The translations under genes were made by a program, and so were the position numbers. Under the pieces are notes generated by a model that saw only the letters and a list, made by a program, of their open reading frames with translations, made no database searches and was not told where the DNA came from. From contig DHOU01000025.1 of NCBI GenBank assembly GCA_002409745.1, forward strand, positions 1 to 43,114: DNA of 43,114 nucleotides, read 5' to 3'. Positions 1-8,572 of this stretch are shown in pieces (position 1 is the stretch's first letter; each line of letters starts with the position of its first letter). The stretch is from Bacteroidales bacterium UBA5382 (GTDB lineage Bacteria > Bacteroidota > Bacteroidia > Bacteroidales > Dysgonomonadaceae).

Positions 1-19
1 TCGAATCCATCACTGCCCA
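1..19 (+). tRNA. tRNA-Tyr, 3' end only (cut by window edge)
   Basis: The first bases read as the end of a tRNA: the rest of a T-loop (TCGAAT), a T-stem half CCATC, an acceptor half ACTGCCC and discriminator A. The acceptor half implies a 5' end GGGCAGT, which fits Bacteroidales tRNA-Tyr as I remember it. Its place just before tRNA-Gly, tRNA-Thr and tuf also matches the common tyr-gly-thr-tuf order. The anticodon lies outside the window, so the identity is inferred. No CCA is encoded after the discriminator base. Confidence 0.7.
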
Positions 20-25
20 CAAAGG

Positions 26-61
26 AATTAGCAAATTTGCATATTAACTAATTTGCTAATT
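26..61 (+). other. perfect 12-bp inverted repeat between tRNA-Tyr and tRNA-Gly
   Basis: AATTAGCAAATT (26-37) and AATTTGCTAATT (50-61) are exact reverse complements separated by 12 bases. In the primary transcript this would form a 12-bp AU-rich hairpin in the short spacer between two tRNAs. There is no U-run after it, so it is more likely a processing or spacer structure than a terminator. Function is inferred. Confidence 0.6.
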
Positions 62-67
62 AAATTC

Positions 68-140
68 GCGGAAGTAGCTCAGTTGATAGAGCATTAGCCT
101 TCCAAGCTGAGGGTCGCGGGTTTGAGTCCCGTCTTCCGCT
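68..140 (+). tRNA. tRNA-Gly (anticodon TCC)
   Basis: A full cloverleaf can be folded by eye. The acceptor GCGGAAG (68-74) pairs with CTTCCGC (133-139), with discriminator T at 140. There is a D-arm with AGCTCAGTTGATAGAGC, an anticodon loop centred on TTCCAA giving anticodon TCC, and a T-arm with GGTTTGAGTCC. TCC reads GGA/GGG glycine codons. The length is 73 nt and no CCA is encoded. It lies between the tRNA-Tyr end and tRNA-Thr in a presumed tRNA-tuf transcript. Confidence 0.95.
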
Positions 141-145
141 CTCTC

Positions 146-217
<72 letters not shown>

Positions 218-313
218 CGACAATGCAATGGTAGAATGTAGGATAGAGGAAAGATAATAGTTATAGTAAATAAGAATACAACATTTTAATTAAACGAATT
301 AATAGAACATTTT

Positions 314-1501
314 ATGGCAAAAGAACATTTTAACCGAACGAAACCGCATGTGAACATCGGTACAATCGGTCACGTTGACCACGGTAAAACGACTTTAACG
401 GCTGCTATCACTACTGTTTTGGCTAAAAAAGGTCTTTCGGAAGTGAAATCATTCGATTCTATCGATAATGCGCCGGAAGAAAAAGAAAGAGGTATTACAA
501 TTAATACTTCACACGTTGAATATGAAACGGAAAATCGTCACTACGCACACGTTGACTGTCCGGGTCACGCTGACTATGTGAAAAACATGGTTACAGGCGC
601 GGCTCAAATGGACGGAGCGATCATTGTGGTTGCTGCTACTGACGGTCCTATGCCTCAGACACGCGAGCACATTCTTTTAGCTCGTCAGGTGAATGTTCCC
701 AAGCTGGTTGTGTTTATGAATAAATGCGACTTGGTGGATGATGAAGAGATGTTGGAACTCGTAGAGATGGAAATGAGAGAACTTCTGTCATTCTATGATT
801 TCGACGGTGATAATACTCCTGTCATTCGCGGTTCTGCATTGGGCGCTTTGAACGGCGATCCCAAATGGGAAGAACAAGTACTGGCGTTGATGAAGGCTGT
901 TGACGAATGGATTCCGCTGCCTCCGCGTGATATCGACAAACCTTTCTTGATGCCTGTTGAAGACGTATTCTCGATCACGGGTCGTGGAACGGTTGCTACA
1001 GGACGTATCGAAGCCGGTATTGTTAAGACAGGCGATGAAGTCCAAATCATCGGTTTGGGATCGGAAGGTAAAAAATCGGTTATTACCGGTGTGGAAATGT
1101 TCCGTAAGATTCTTGATGAAGGACAAGCCGGTGACAACGTAGGTTTGTTATTGCGAGGCATCGATAAGGATGAAATCAAGCGCGGTATGGTTATTACGCA
1201 TCCGGGCACCGTAAAACCTCACTCTAAATTTAAAGCAGAGGTGTATATCTTGAAAAAAGAAGAAGGTGGCCGTCATACTCCGTTCCACAATCATTATCGT
1301 CCTCAATTCTATATCCGTACATTGGATGTTACCGGCGAAATTCAATTGCCCGAAGGCGTTGAAATGGTAATGCCCGGTGATAATGTTACCATCGAAGTGG
1401 ATTTGATCTATCCGGTAGCATGTCACGTAGGACTTCGTTTCGCTATCCGCGAAGGAGGACGTACGGTAGGTGCGGGTCAGATTACGGAATTGGTAGACTA
1501 A
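314..1501 (+). CDS. tuf: Elongation factor Tu
   Basis: EF-Tu is the GTPase that carries aminoacyl-tRNA to the ribosomal A site. The 395-aa product is full length for the family. It has the P-loop GHVDHGKTT near residue 19, the switch I segment with RGITIN, the G3 motif DCPGHADYV and the G4 motif NKCD. The beta-barrel domains 2 and 3 follow ([18 protein letters not shown]...YRPQFY). ATG 314 gives the conserved start [20 protein letters not shown]. No Shine-Dalgarno sequence is seen, which is normal in Bacteroidota. The gene follows tRNA-Gly and tRNA-Thr and precedes tRNA-Trp and secE, so it probably belongs to a shared tRNA-tuf transcript. Confidence 0.98.
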   Translation: MAKEHFNRTKPHVNIGTIGHVDHGKTTLTAAITTVLAKKGLSEVKSFDSIDNAPEEKERGITINTSHVEYETENRHYAHVDCPGHADYVKNMVTGAAQMDGAIIVVAATDGPMPQTREHILLARQVNVPKLVVFMNKCDLVDDEEMLELVEMEMRELLSFYDFDGDNTPVIRGSALGALNGDPKWEEQVLALMKAVDEWIPLPPRDIDKPFLMPVEDVFSITGRGTVATGRIEAGIVKTGDEVQIIGLGSEGKKSVITGVEMFRKILDEGQAGDNVGLLLRGIDKDEIKRGMVITHPGTVKPHSKFKAEVYILKKEEGGRHTPFHNHYRPQFYIRTLDVTGEIQLPEGVEMVMPGDNVTIEVDLIYPVACHVGLRFAIREGGRTVGAGQITELVD

Positions 1502-1535
1502 TTTTATATAGTCACATTATACAATACACTTAGAG

Positions 1536-1558
1536 GGAGGTGTGTTTTAACCGCCTCC
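1536..1558 (+). other. hairpin between tuf and tRNA-Trp
   Basis: GGAGGTG (1536-1542) pairs with CGCCTCC (1552-1558), including one G-T wobble, around a 9-base loop. There is no T-run after the stem, so it does not look like an intrinsic terminator. A role in separating the tuf mRNA from the tRNA-Trp/secE part of the transcript is inferred. Confidence 0.5.
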
Positions 1559-1572
1559 TGACTAAGTGGTAT

Positions 1573-1646
1573 ACGGGTCTAGCTCAGTTTGGTAGAGCAC
1601 TGGTCTCCAAAACCAGGTGTCGGGAGTTCGAGTCTCTCGACCCGTG
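1573..1646 (+). tRNA. tRNA-Trp (anticodon CCA)
   Basis: The acceptor ACGGGTC (1573-1579) pairs fully with GACCCGT (1639-1645), with discriminator G at 1646. The anticodon arm CTGGT-CTCCAAA-ACCAG gives anticodon CCA. The T-arm reads GGGAG-TTCGAGT-CTCTC. The length is 74 nt. tRNA-Trp between tuf and secE is a very common bacterial order, and secE starts 21 bases downstream. Confidence 0.96.
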
Positions 1647-1666
1647 CATAAAACGATCCGAATTAA

Positions 1667-1858
1667 ATGAAAAAAATTGTTGCATATATCAAGGATGCTT
1701 ATAACGAATTGGTTTATAAAGTCTCCTGGCCATCCAAAGAGGAACTGACAAGCAGTACGATAATTGTTATGATTGCTTCCCTTATCATTGCCGTAATAGT
1801 GTTTGTGATGGACTCTTTGTTTGAGTGGATATTGAAATTTTTCTATGGTATCTTATAA
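1667..1858 (+). CDS. secE: Preprotein translocase subunit SecE
   Basis: SecE is the small membrane subunit of the SecYEG protein-export channel. The 63-aa product has an amphipathic N-terminal helix, then the conserved hinge WPSKEEL (about residues 21-27), then one long hydrophobic membrane segment (about residues 31-57). This is the short single-span SecE typical of most bacteria, unlike the three-span form of enteric bacteria. It lies 20 bases after tRNA-Trp and 20 bases before nusG, the standard secE-nusG pair. Confidence 0.96.
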   Translation: MKKIVAYIKDAYNELVYKVSWPSKEELTSSTIIVMIASLIIAVIVFVMDSLFEWILKFFYGIL

Positions 1859-1878
1859 CTTACTGAACAAAAGGAAAC

Positions 1879-2421
1879 ATGACTGAAGATGGAAAAAAAT
1901 GGTACGTTCTGCGTGCTGTTAGCGGAAAAGAGAATAAAGTCAAAGAATACCTTGAGTCAGAAATTAAAAAGACCGATTTAGGAAAGTATATTTCTCAAGT
2001 TCTTATCCCGACCGAAAAAACTTATTCTGTACGAAACGGAAAGAAAGTGCTCAAAGAACGCGCTTACCTTCCGGGTTATGTATTGATTGAGGCTCATCTG
2101 ACGGGAGAAGTTATTCATGATCTTAAAAACATCAATTACGTAGCCGGTTTTCTGCCCAACACCAATAATCCTCAACCTCTCAGAGAGAGTGAGGTGAAAC
2201 GTATTTTAGGTACGATGGACGAATTGGAAGAAGCCGGGAGCGAAATGGATGTAAAATACTATGTCGGAGAGAACGTGAAAGTGATTAGCGGTCCTTTCAG
2301 CAGTTTTTCGGGTGTAGTGGAGGAAGTGAACGATGAGAGGAAGAAACTCAAAGTGATGGTAAAAATTTTCGGACGTAAACAACTCTTGGAGTTGGGATAT
2401 ATGCAAGTAGAGAAAGAATAA
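1879..2421 (+). CDS. nusG: Transcription termination/antitermination factor NusG
   Basis: NusG binds RNA polymerase across the clamp and couples transcription to translation or Rho. The 180-aa product has an NGN domain opening with KKWYVLRAVSGKENKVKEYLE and containing the conserved LPGYVLIEA. A C-terminal KOW domain follows, opening GENVKVISGPFSSFSGVVEEV (about residue 131 on). It is full length. It lies between secE and the ribosomal protein genes, as in most bacteria. Confidence 0.97.
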   Translation: MTEDGKKWYVLRAVSGKENKVKEYLESEIKKTDLGKYISQVLIPTEKTYSVRNGKKVLKERAYLPGYVLIEAHLTGEVIHDLKNINYVAGFLPNTNNPQPLRESEVKRILGTMDELEEAGSEMDVKYYVGENVKVISGPFSSFSGVVEEVNDERKKLKVMVKIFGRKQLLELGYMQVEKE

Positions 2422-2494
2422 TCAGATTTGGTTACGCAGATTCTGTAGATTCTTCTATGTGTTTCGAAAACCGTAATTAATTAAAATCAAAAAA

Positions 2495-2944
2495 ATGGCT
2501 AAAGAAGTTGCTGGACAACTAAAATTACAAATCAAAGGAGGGGCTGCGAATCCATCTCCCCCGGTAGGCCCTGCATTGGGTTCCAAAGGGATCAATATTA
2601 TGGAGTTTTGCAAGCAGTTCAATGCCAGAACTCAAGACAAAGCCGGAAAAGTATTGCCAGTGGTCATTACGTATTATGCCGACAAGTCTTTTGATTTTAT
2701 TGTTAAAACACCGCCGGTTGCAATTCAATTACTGGAAGCCTCTAAACAAAAAAGTGGTTCGGCCGAGCCTAATCGTAAAAAAGTAGCAGAAGTGACTTGG
2801 GAACAAGTACAAACGATAGCTCAGGAAAAAATGCCGGACTTAAACTGCTTCACACTTGAATCTGCAATGCACATGGTTGCCGGAACGGCTCGAAGCATGG
2901 GTATCACAGTTAAGGGGGAATTTCCCGGAGAGGTTACTAACTAA
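2495..2944 (+). CDS. rplK: 50S ribosomal protein L11
   Basis: L11 forms the GTPase-associated region at the base of the L7/L12 stalk. The 149-aa protein has the proline-rich N-terminal domain [28 protein letters not shown] and the 23S rRNA-binding C-terminal domain ending in [13 protein letters not shown]. The length is normal. ATG 2495 starts the conserved [13 protein letters not shown]. It is followed after 15 bases by rplA, the classic L11 operon. The 73-base gap after nusG shows no obvious promoter. Confidence 0.97.
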   Translation: MAKEVAGQLKLQIKGGAANPSPPVGPALGSKGINIMEFCKQFNARTQDKAGKVLPVVITYYADKSFDFIVKTPPVAIQLLEASKQKSGSAEPNRKKVAEVTWEQVQTIAQEKMPDLNCFTLESAMHMVAGTARSMGITVKGEFPGEVTN

Positions 2945-2959
2945 AACTTCAATTGAGAC

Positions 2960-3658
2960 ATGAGTAAACTGACAAAAAATCAAAAATTGGCTGTAAGCAA
3001 GATTGAAGAGGGGAAAGCCTATTCACTGAAAGAAGCATCGGAAGTGGTGAAAGAAATTACCACCACAAAATTCGATGCATCGGTTGATATCGATGTACGC
3101 CTCGGCATAGATCCGCGTAAAGCGAACCAAATGGTAAGAGGTGTTGTGTCTCTTCCACACGGAACGGGGAAACAAGTAAGAGTTCTTGTGTTGTGTTCTC
3201 CAGAAGCTGAATCCGCTGCTAAAGAAGCGGGAGCAGACTATGTAGGACTCGATGAATATATCGAAAAAATTAAAGGAGGTTGGACGGATGTGGATGTGAT
3301 TATTACACAGCCGCAGATTATGGGTAAAATCGGTGCTTTGGGGCGTATATTAGGTCCTCGAGGTTTAATGCCGAATCCCAAAAGCGGAACGGTAACTCCC
3401 GATGTAGCAAAAGCTGTAAAGGAGGTTAAGCAAGGTAAGATCGACTTTAAGGTAGATAAAGCAGGTATTATTCACACTTCTATTGGAAAAGCATCTTTTA
3501 CGACGGAACAGATTAGAGAAAACGCGAAAGAGTTTATCTCAACGTTGATCAAATTAAAACCGACAGCGGCAAAAGGTACTTATATTAAAAGCATTTATCT
3601 TTCCAGTACGATGAGTCCGGGTATTAAAGTGGACTCTAAATCAATAGAAGAAATCTAA
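2960..3658 (+). CDS. rplA: 50S ribosomal protein L1
   Basis: L1 binds 23S rRNA at the mobile stalk of the ribosomal exit site. In enteric bacteria it also represses its own operon by binding the mRNA leader; whether that applies here is unknown. The 232-aa product is full length and carries [24 protein letters not shown] and the family signature [19 protein letters not shown]. It lies between rplK and rplJ with gaps of 15 and 19 bases. Confidence 0.97.
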   Translation: MSKLTKNQKLAVSKIEEGKAYSLKEASEVVKEITTTKFDASVDIDVRLGIDPRKANQMVRGVVSLPHGTGKQVRVLVLCSPEAESAAKEAGADYVGLDEYIEKIKGGWTDVDVIITQPQIMGKIGALGRILGPRGLMPNPKSGTVTPDVAKAVKEVKQGKIDFKVDKAGIIHTSIGKASFTTEQIRENAKEFISTLIKLKPTAAKGTYIKSIYLSSTMSPGIKVDSKSIEEI

Positions 3659-3677
3659 TCAAAAAAGGAAAAAATCT

Positions 3678-4196
3678 ATGAAGAAGGAAGATAAAAGTAA
3701 AATAATAGAACAGATAGCTGTAAACCTGCAGTCTTATGAGAATTTCTATCTTACGGATATTGCAACGCTGAATGCAGCAAAAACAAGTACTTTACGTAGA
3801 GAATGCTCTAATCAGGATATAAAGCTCTTGGTAGTTAAAAATACCTTGTTGCATAAAGCATTCGAATCGCTTGAGAAAAATTATGAAGAGCTTTATCCCG
3901 CTTTGAAGGGAAATACGGCTATCATGTTTTCGAATGTGGCGAATGCCCCAGCTAAACTCATCGATAAATATAAAGCGGACAAAATACCGGCTTTTAAAGC
4001 TGCGTATGTTCAAGAAAGCTTCTTTATCGGTGAACCGGCTCTGAAAGACCTGGTTAATATAAAGAGCAAGACCGAGCTTATTGGAGAGGTAATCATGTTG
4101 TTGCAGTCTCCTGCAAAGAATGTGATATCGGCCCTTCAATCCGGAGGTTCAATTCTCCATGGAGTTTTGAAGACTTTATCGGAAAAAGAGAATTAA
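3678..4196 (+). CDS. rplJ: 50S ribosomal protein L10
   Basis: L10 is the base of the ribosomal stalk and carries L7/L12 dimers on its C-terminal helix. The 172-aa protein opens with KEDKSKIIEQIAVNLQSYENFYLTD and has the expected conserved middle (LVVKNTLLHKAFE, LKGNTAIMFS). The C-terminal L12-binding helix is LQSGGSILHGVLKTLSEKE. Only 19 bases separate it from rplA, so the long L10 leader known from other phyla is absent at this position. Confidence 0.96.
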   Translation: MKKEDKSKIIEQIAVNLQSYENFYLTDIATLNAAKTSTLRRECSNQDIKLLVVKNTLLHKAFESLEKNYEELYPALKGNTAIMFSNVANAPAKLIDKYKADKIPAFKAAYVQESFFIGEPALKDLVNIKSKTELIGEVIMLLQSPAKNVISALQSGGSILHGVLKTLSEKEN

Positions 4197-4244
4197 AATT
4201 TATACAAACAAACAGAACTAGTAATCAATTTAAAAAATACAAAA

Positions 4245-4625
4245 ATGGCAGACTTAAAAGCATTTGCTGAACAATTAGTTAACTTAACAGTAAAAGAAGT
4301 TAACGAACTTGCTGAAATCTTAAAAACTGAATACGGTATCGAGCCCGCTGCGGCTGCTGTAGCTGTTGCTGCAAGCCCTGCTGCAGGTGGCGGAGAAGCT
4401 GTTGCAGAAGAAAAGAGCGAATTCGATGTAATTCTTAAAAGTGCAGGTGCAGCAAAACTTGCTGTAGTTAAGGCAGTGAAAGAACTTACCGGACTTGGTT
4501 TGAAAGATGCGAAAGATTTGGTTGACGGAGCCCCCAGTGAAATTAAAAAAGGTATCTCAAAAGACGAAGCAGAAGCTTTGAAAAAACAACTTGAAGAGGC
4601 TGGAGCAGAAGTTGAACTTAAATAG
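4245..4625 (+). CDS. rplL: 50S ribosomal protein L7/L12
   Basis: L7/L12 is the multicopy stalk protein that recruits translation GTPases. The 126-aa product has an N-terminal dimerisation domain ([23 protein letters not shown]), an alanine- and glycine-rich flexible hinge ([17 protein letters not shown]) and a C-terminal factor-binding domain ([35 protein letters not shown]). The length is normal. It follows rplJ by 48 bases and is separated from rpoB by a strong hairpin. Confidence 0.97.
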   Translation: MADLKAFAEQLVNLTVKEVNELAEILKTEYGIEPAAAAVAVAASPAAGGGEAVAEEKSEFDVILKSAGAAKLAVVKAVKELTGLGLKDAKDLVDGAPSEIKKGISKDEAEALKKQLEEAGAEVELK

Positions 4626-4650
4626 GGGTAACCTAATTTTAGGTTAGGTT

Positions 4651-4689
4651 GGTTAGGAATCTTCTAGCAGAGAAGATTCTTAACCTTTT
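4651..4689 (+). terminator. hairpin plus short T-run between rplL and rpoB (candidate attenuator)
   Basis: GGTTAGGAATCTTCT (4651-4665) pairs with AGAAGATTCTTAACC (4671-4685): 14 pairs plus one G-T wobble around a 5-base loop, followed by TTTT. A smaller hairpin, AACCTAA (4630-4636) with TTAGGTT (4639-4645), lies just upstream. Repeated GGTTAGG words there could pair in alternative ways. In Escherichia coli a partial terminator between rplL and rpoB sets the ratio of stalk protein to polymerase; a similar role here is inferred from position and structure. Confidence 0.7.
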
Positions 4690-4731
4690 GTGTCATTACA
4701 TATTAAGTTCAAAAACTCATTATCCATATTC

Positions 4732-7700
4732 ATGTCTTCAATTAACGTTAATAACAGAATAAATTTTGCGTCAATCAAGAATCCTCTGGATTATCCGGAC
4801 TTCTTGGAAATTCAATTAAAATCTTTTCACGATTTCCTTCAACTCGACGCAACACCCGAAAATAGAAAAAATGAAGGATTGTATAAGGTTTTTACGGAGA
4901 ACTTTCCCATAGCAGATACCCGTAACAACTTCGTCCTTGAGTTTTTAGATTACTATGTTGATCCCCCTCGCTATACGATAGAGGAATGTATCGACAGAGC
5001 ACTTACTTATAGCGTGCCGCTGAAGGCTAAGCTTTACTTATACTGTACCGATCCCGATCATGAAGACTTTACACCTGTTATTCAGGATGTTTATTTAGGC
5101 ACCATTCCTTATATGACCGATAAGGGGACTTTTGTTATCAATGGCGCCGAACGGGTTATTGTATCGCAGTTGCACCGTTCGCCGGGGGTATTTTTCGGAC
5201 AAAGTCTCCATTCGAATGGTACGATGCTGTATTCTGCCCGTATAATCCCATTTAAGGGATCATGGATCGAATTTGCGACGGACATTAACAATGTCATGTA
5301 TGCGTATATCGACCGAAAAAAGAAATTACCCGTTACCACACTCTTACGCGCGATCGGTTTCGAAAGCGATAAAGATATTCTCGAAATTTTCGATTTGGCG
5401 GAAGAAGTAAAGGTGACGAAAACCAACCTCAAAAAGTCGTTAGGCCGCAAGTTGGCCGCCCGTGTCCTTCAGTCATGGATGGAAGATTTTGTGGATGAAG
5501 ATACCGGCGAGGTTACTTCCATTGAACGGAATAAAGTGATTATCGAGCGTGAAACCATTCTTGAGCAAGAACATATCGACGAAATACTCGAATCGGGTGT
5601 TTCCACGATTCTGCTCCACAAGGAAACGGCCACTACGTCCGATTATTCCATTATATATAATACCTTACAAAAAGATCCGAGTAACTCGGAAATCGATGCT
5701 GTCCGGCATATTTATCGTCAGTTGAGAAGCGCCGAACCGGCGGATGACGCCAGTGCACGTGAAGTCATCAATAATCTTTTCTTCTCGGAAAAAAGATATG
5801 ATTTGGGCGATGTCGGACGTTACCGGATCAATAAAAAATTGAATCTCCAGATCGATGATTCGATTCGGGTACTCACGAAAGAAGATATTATCGAAATCAT
5901 CAAGTACCTTATCGAATTGATCAATTCCAAAGCGATGGTGGACGATATCGACCACTTAAGCAACCGTCGCGTGCGTACGGTGGGAGAACAATTATATAAT
6001 CAGTTCGGTATCGGGTTGAACCGTATGGCCCGCATCATTCGTGAAAGAATGAATGTGCGTGACAATGAAGTGTTCACCCCGATCGATTTGATCAATGCCA
6101 AAACGATTTCTTCGGTCATTAATACGTTTTTCGGAACCAATGCCTTGTCGCAGTTTATGGATCAAACCAATCCGTTGGCTGAGACGACGCACAAACGCCG
6201 TTTGTCGGCTTTAGGCCCCGGAGGGTTGTCGCGTGAGCGTGCCGGATTTGAGGTTCGTGACGTTCACTACACGCATTATGGACGTTTGTGTCCGATTGAA
6301 ACCCCTGAAGGTCCCAATATCGGATTGATTTCTTCGTTGTGTGTATATGCGAAGATCAACGATCTCGGATTTATCGAGACGCCCTATCGGAAAGTCGAAA
6401 ACAGCGTGGTCAATGTGAATAATGACGAAGTCATTTACCTTGCGGCTGAAGAAGAAGAAGACCGGATCATCGCGCAGGGCAATGCCCCGTTGGATGAAAA
6501 AGGGAACTTTTTAAGCGACCGGATAAAGGCGCGTCAAGATGCCGATTATCCTGTGGTAGGTCCTGAGGAAATAGAGCTCATGGACGTGTCGCCCATGCAG
6601 ATTGCCTCGATTGCGGCGTCGCTGATTCCTTTCTTGGAACACGATGATGCGAACCGCGCCCTTATGGGATCGAACATGATGCGCCAGGCGGTGCCTTTGT
6701 TGCAATCCGACAGCCCCATTGTGGGTACCGGTATAGAAGGACAACTGATCCGCGACTCCCGTACGCAAATCGCAGCGGAAGGCGAAGGGGAAGTGACCTT
6801 TGTAGATGCGACGACCATTAAAATTAAATATGACCGGACGGAAGATGACGAATTTACTAGTTTCGAAGACTCGGTCAAAACCTATATTATTCCAAAATTC
6901 CGCAAAACCAATCAAAATACGACGATTGATTTGCGACCTATTTGTCAATTGGGGCAACGGGTGAAAGCCGGAGATATCCTGACGGAAGGATACGCTACCC
7001 AAAACGGCGAACTGGCGTTAGGGAAGAACCTCAAAGTGGCATTCATGCCGTGGAAGGGATATAACTTTGAAGATGCGATCGTTTTGAGCGAACGCATGGT
7101 CAGCGAAGATATCTTTACTTCGGTACATGTGGAAGAGTTCTCGCTGGAAGTGCGGGAAACCAAACGCGGGATGGAAGAGCTTACTTCCGATATTCCCAAT
7201 GTGAGCGAAGAAGCTACGAAAGATTTGGACGAACGAGGAATTGTTCGTGTGGGAGCCCGTATACAACCCGGAGACATCCTTATCGGTAAAATCACCCCTA
7301 AGGGAGAGTCCGATCCGTCGCCCGAAGAGAAACTCTTACGCGCTATTTTCGGTGATAAGGCCGGCGATGTGAAAGATGCATCGTTAAAGGCATCGCCTTC
7401 GTTGAAGGGGGTTGTCATCAATACGAACCTTTTCTCGAAAGCTGCTAAGAAAGGGCGTGCGAAACTGGCTAACAAGGCATTGCTTCCCAAACTCGACGAG
7501 GAATATGAAGTGAAGATGGACGACTTGCGTAAAGTCCTTATCGAAAAGTTGCTGGTATTGACGGATGGAAAAACGTCCGCAGGAATAAAAGATTATACGA
7601 GCATCGATGTGGTCGCGAAAGGAGCGAAATTCACGCAGAAAATCCTTCAGGATATCGATTATCAATCGGCTCAATTGAATAAGTGGACGACGGATGAACA

Positions 7701-8544
7701 CGCCAATAAGCTTATCCGGGCAACGGTGGTTAATTATTTGCGCCGTTACAAAGAGCTGGATGCCGAATTGAAACGCAAACGTTTCGACCTGACTATCGGC
7801 GACGAACTGCCCTCGGGCATTATGCAAATCGCGAAAGTATATGTCGCTAAAAAGCGTAAGATACAAGTAGGAGATAAGATGGCCGGCCGCCACGGTAATA
7901 AAGGTATCGTATCGAAGATCGTCCGTAAGGAAGATATGCCTTTTCTGGCCGATGGAACACCGGTTGACATCGTGTTGAATCCGCTGGGTGTGCCTTCGCG
8001 TATGAACCTCGGGCAGATATTCGAAACCGTGCTAGGTTGGGCCGGAAAAGAACTGGGTGTGAAGTTTGCGACTCCTATCTTCGATGGGGCTTCGTTAGAC
8101 GACTTGAATACTTGGACCGACCGTGCGGGAGTACCCCGTTACGGGAAAGCGTATCTGTATGATGGCGGCACCGGAGAGCGTTTTGACCAACCGGCAACGG
8201 TAGGGGTCATTTATATGCTCAAGCTGGGTCACATGATCGAAGACAAGATGCACGCACGTTCTATCGGTCCGTACTCGTTGATCACCCAACAACCATTGGG
8301 CGGTAAAGCTCAGTTCGGAGGACAGCGTTTCGGAGAGATGGAGGTTTGGGCGCTCGAAGCATTCGGCGCCGCTCATATTCTTCAGGAAATCCTCACCATT
8401 AAATCGGATGATGTCGTCGGCCGTTCGAAAGCCTACGAATCGATTGTAAAAGGTGAACCGATGTCGCGCCCGGGAATTCCCGAATCGCTCAATGTATTAT
8501 TACACGAGCTCAAGGGTCTGGGATTGAATGTAACGTTAGATTAA
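4732..8544 (+). CDS. rpoB: DNA-directed RNA polymerase subunit beta
   Basis: This is the second-largest catalytic subunit of RNA polymerase. It has the rifampicin region ([18 protein letters not shown]...[13 protein letters not shown]), the [29 protein letters not shown] segment, and the C-terminal active-site region [16 protein letters not shown] and [24 protein letters not shown]. The reading frame opens upstream at GTG 4690. I chose ATG 4732 because [24 protein letters not shown] matches the Bacteroidales RpoB N-terminus and the upstream codons overlap the attenuator hairpin. The product is then about 1270 aa. Rifampicin-contact residues equivalent to E. coli Q513, D516, H526 and S531 are wild type. 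The equivalent of I524 is Thr. Confidence 0.96.
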   Translation: MSSINVNNRINFASIKNPLDYPDFLEIQLKSFHDFLQLDATPENRKNEGLYKVFTENFPIADTRNNFVLEFLDYYVDPPRYTIEECIDRALTYSVPLKAKLYLYCTDPDHEDFTPVIQDVYLGTIPYMTDKGTFVINGAERVIVSQLHRSPGVFFGQSLHSNGTMLYSARIIPFKGSWIEFATDINNVMYAYIDRKKKLPVTTLLRAIGFESDKDILEIFDLAEEVKVTKTNLKKSLGRKLAARVLQSWMEDFVDEDTGEVTSIERNKVIIERETILEQEHIDEILESGVSTILLHKETATTSDYSIIYNTLQKDPSNSEIDAVRHIYRQLRSAEPADDASAREVINNLFFSEKRYDLGDVGRYRINKKLNLQIDDSIRVLTKEDIIEIIKYLIELINSKAMVDDIDHLSNRRVRTVGEQLYNQFGIGLNRMARIIRERMNVRDNEVFTPIDLINAKTISSVINTFFGTNALSQFMDQTNPLAETTHKRRLSALGPGGLSRERAGFEVRDVHYTHYGRLCPIETPEGPNIGLISSLCVYAKINDLGFIETPYRKVENSVVNVNNDEVIYLAAEEEEDRIIAQGNAPLDEKGNFLSDRIKARQDADYPVVGPEEIELMDVSPMQIASIAASLIPFLEHDDANRALMGSNMMRQAVPLLQSDSPIVGTGIEGQLIRDSRTQIAAEGEGEVTFVDATTIKIKYDRTEDDEFTSFEDSVKTYIIPKFRKTNQNTTIDLRPICQLGQRVKAGDILTEGYATQNGELALGKNLKVAFMPWKGYNFEDAIVLSERMVSEDIFTSVHVEEFSLEVRETKRGMEELTSDIPNVSEEATKDLDERGIVRVGARIQPGDILIGKITPKGESDPSPEEKLLRAIFGDKAGDVKDASLKASPSLKGVVINTNLFSKAAKKGRAKLANKALLPKLDEEYEVKMDDLRKVLIEKLLVLTDGKTSAGIKDYTSIDVVAKGAKFTQKILQDIDYQSAQLNKWTTDEHANKLIRATVVNYLRRYKELDAELKRKRFDLTIGDELPSGIMQIAKVYVAKKRKIQVGDKMAGRHGNKGIVSKIVRKEDMPFLADGTPVDIVLNPLGVPSRMNLGQIFETVLGWAGKELGVKFATPIFDGASLDDLNTWTDRAGVPRYGKAYLYDGGTGERFDQPATVGVIYMLKLGHMIEDKMHARSIGPYSLITQQPLGGKAQFGGQRFGEMEVWALEAFGAAHILQEILTIKSDDVVGRSKAYESIVKGEPMSRPGIPESLNVLLHELKGLGLNVTLD

Positions 8545-8572
8545 TTAAACTCTTTATACCCAATTAAATATT

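Noticed and set aside
1536..1558. Intrinsic terminator after tuf
   Set aside because: The stem is good but there is no T-run, so it is listed only as a hairpin.
4690..4731. Upstream GTG start for rpoB adding 14 residues
   Set aside because: The extension is not like other RpoB N-termini and begins directly after the hairpin. ATG 4732 gives the conserved start.
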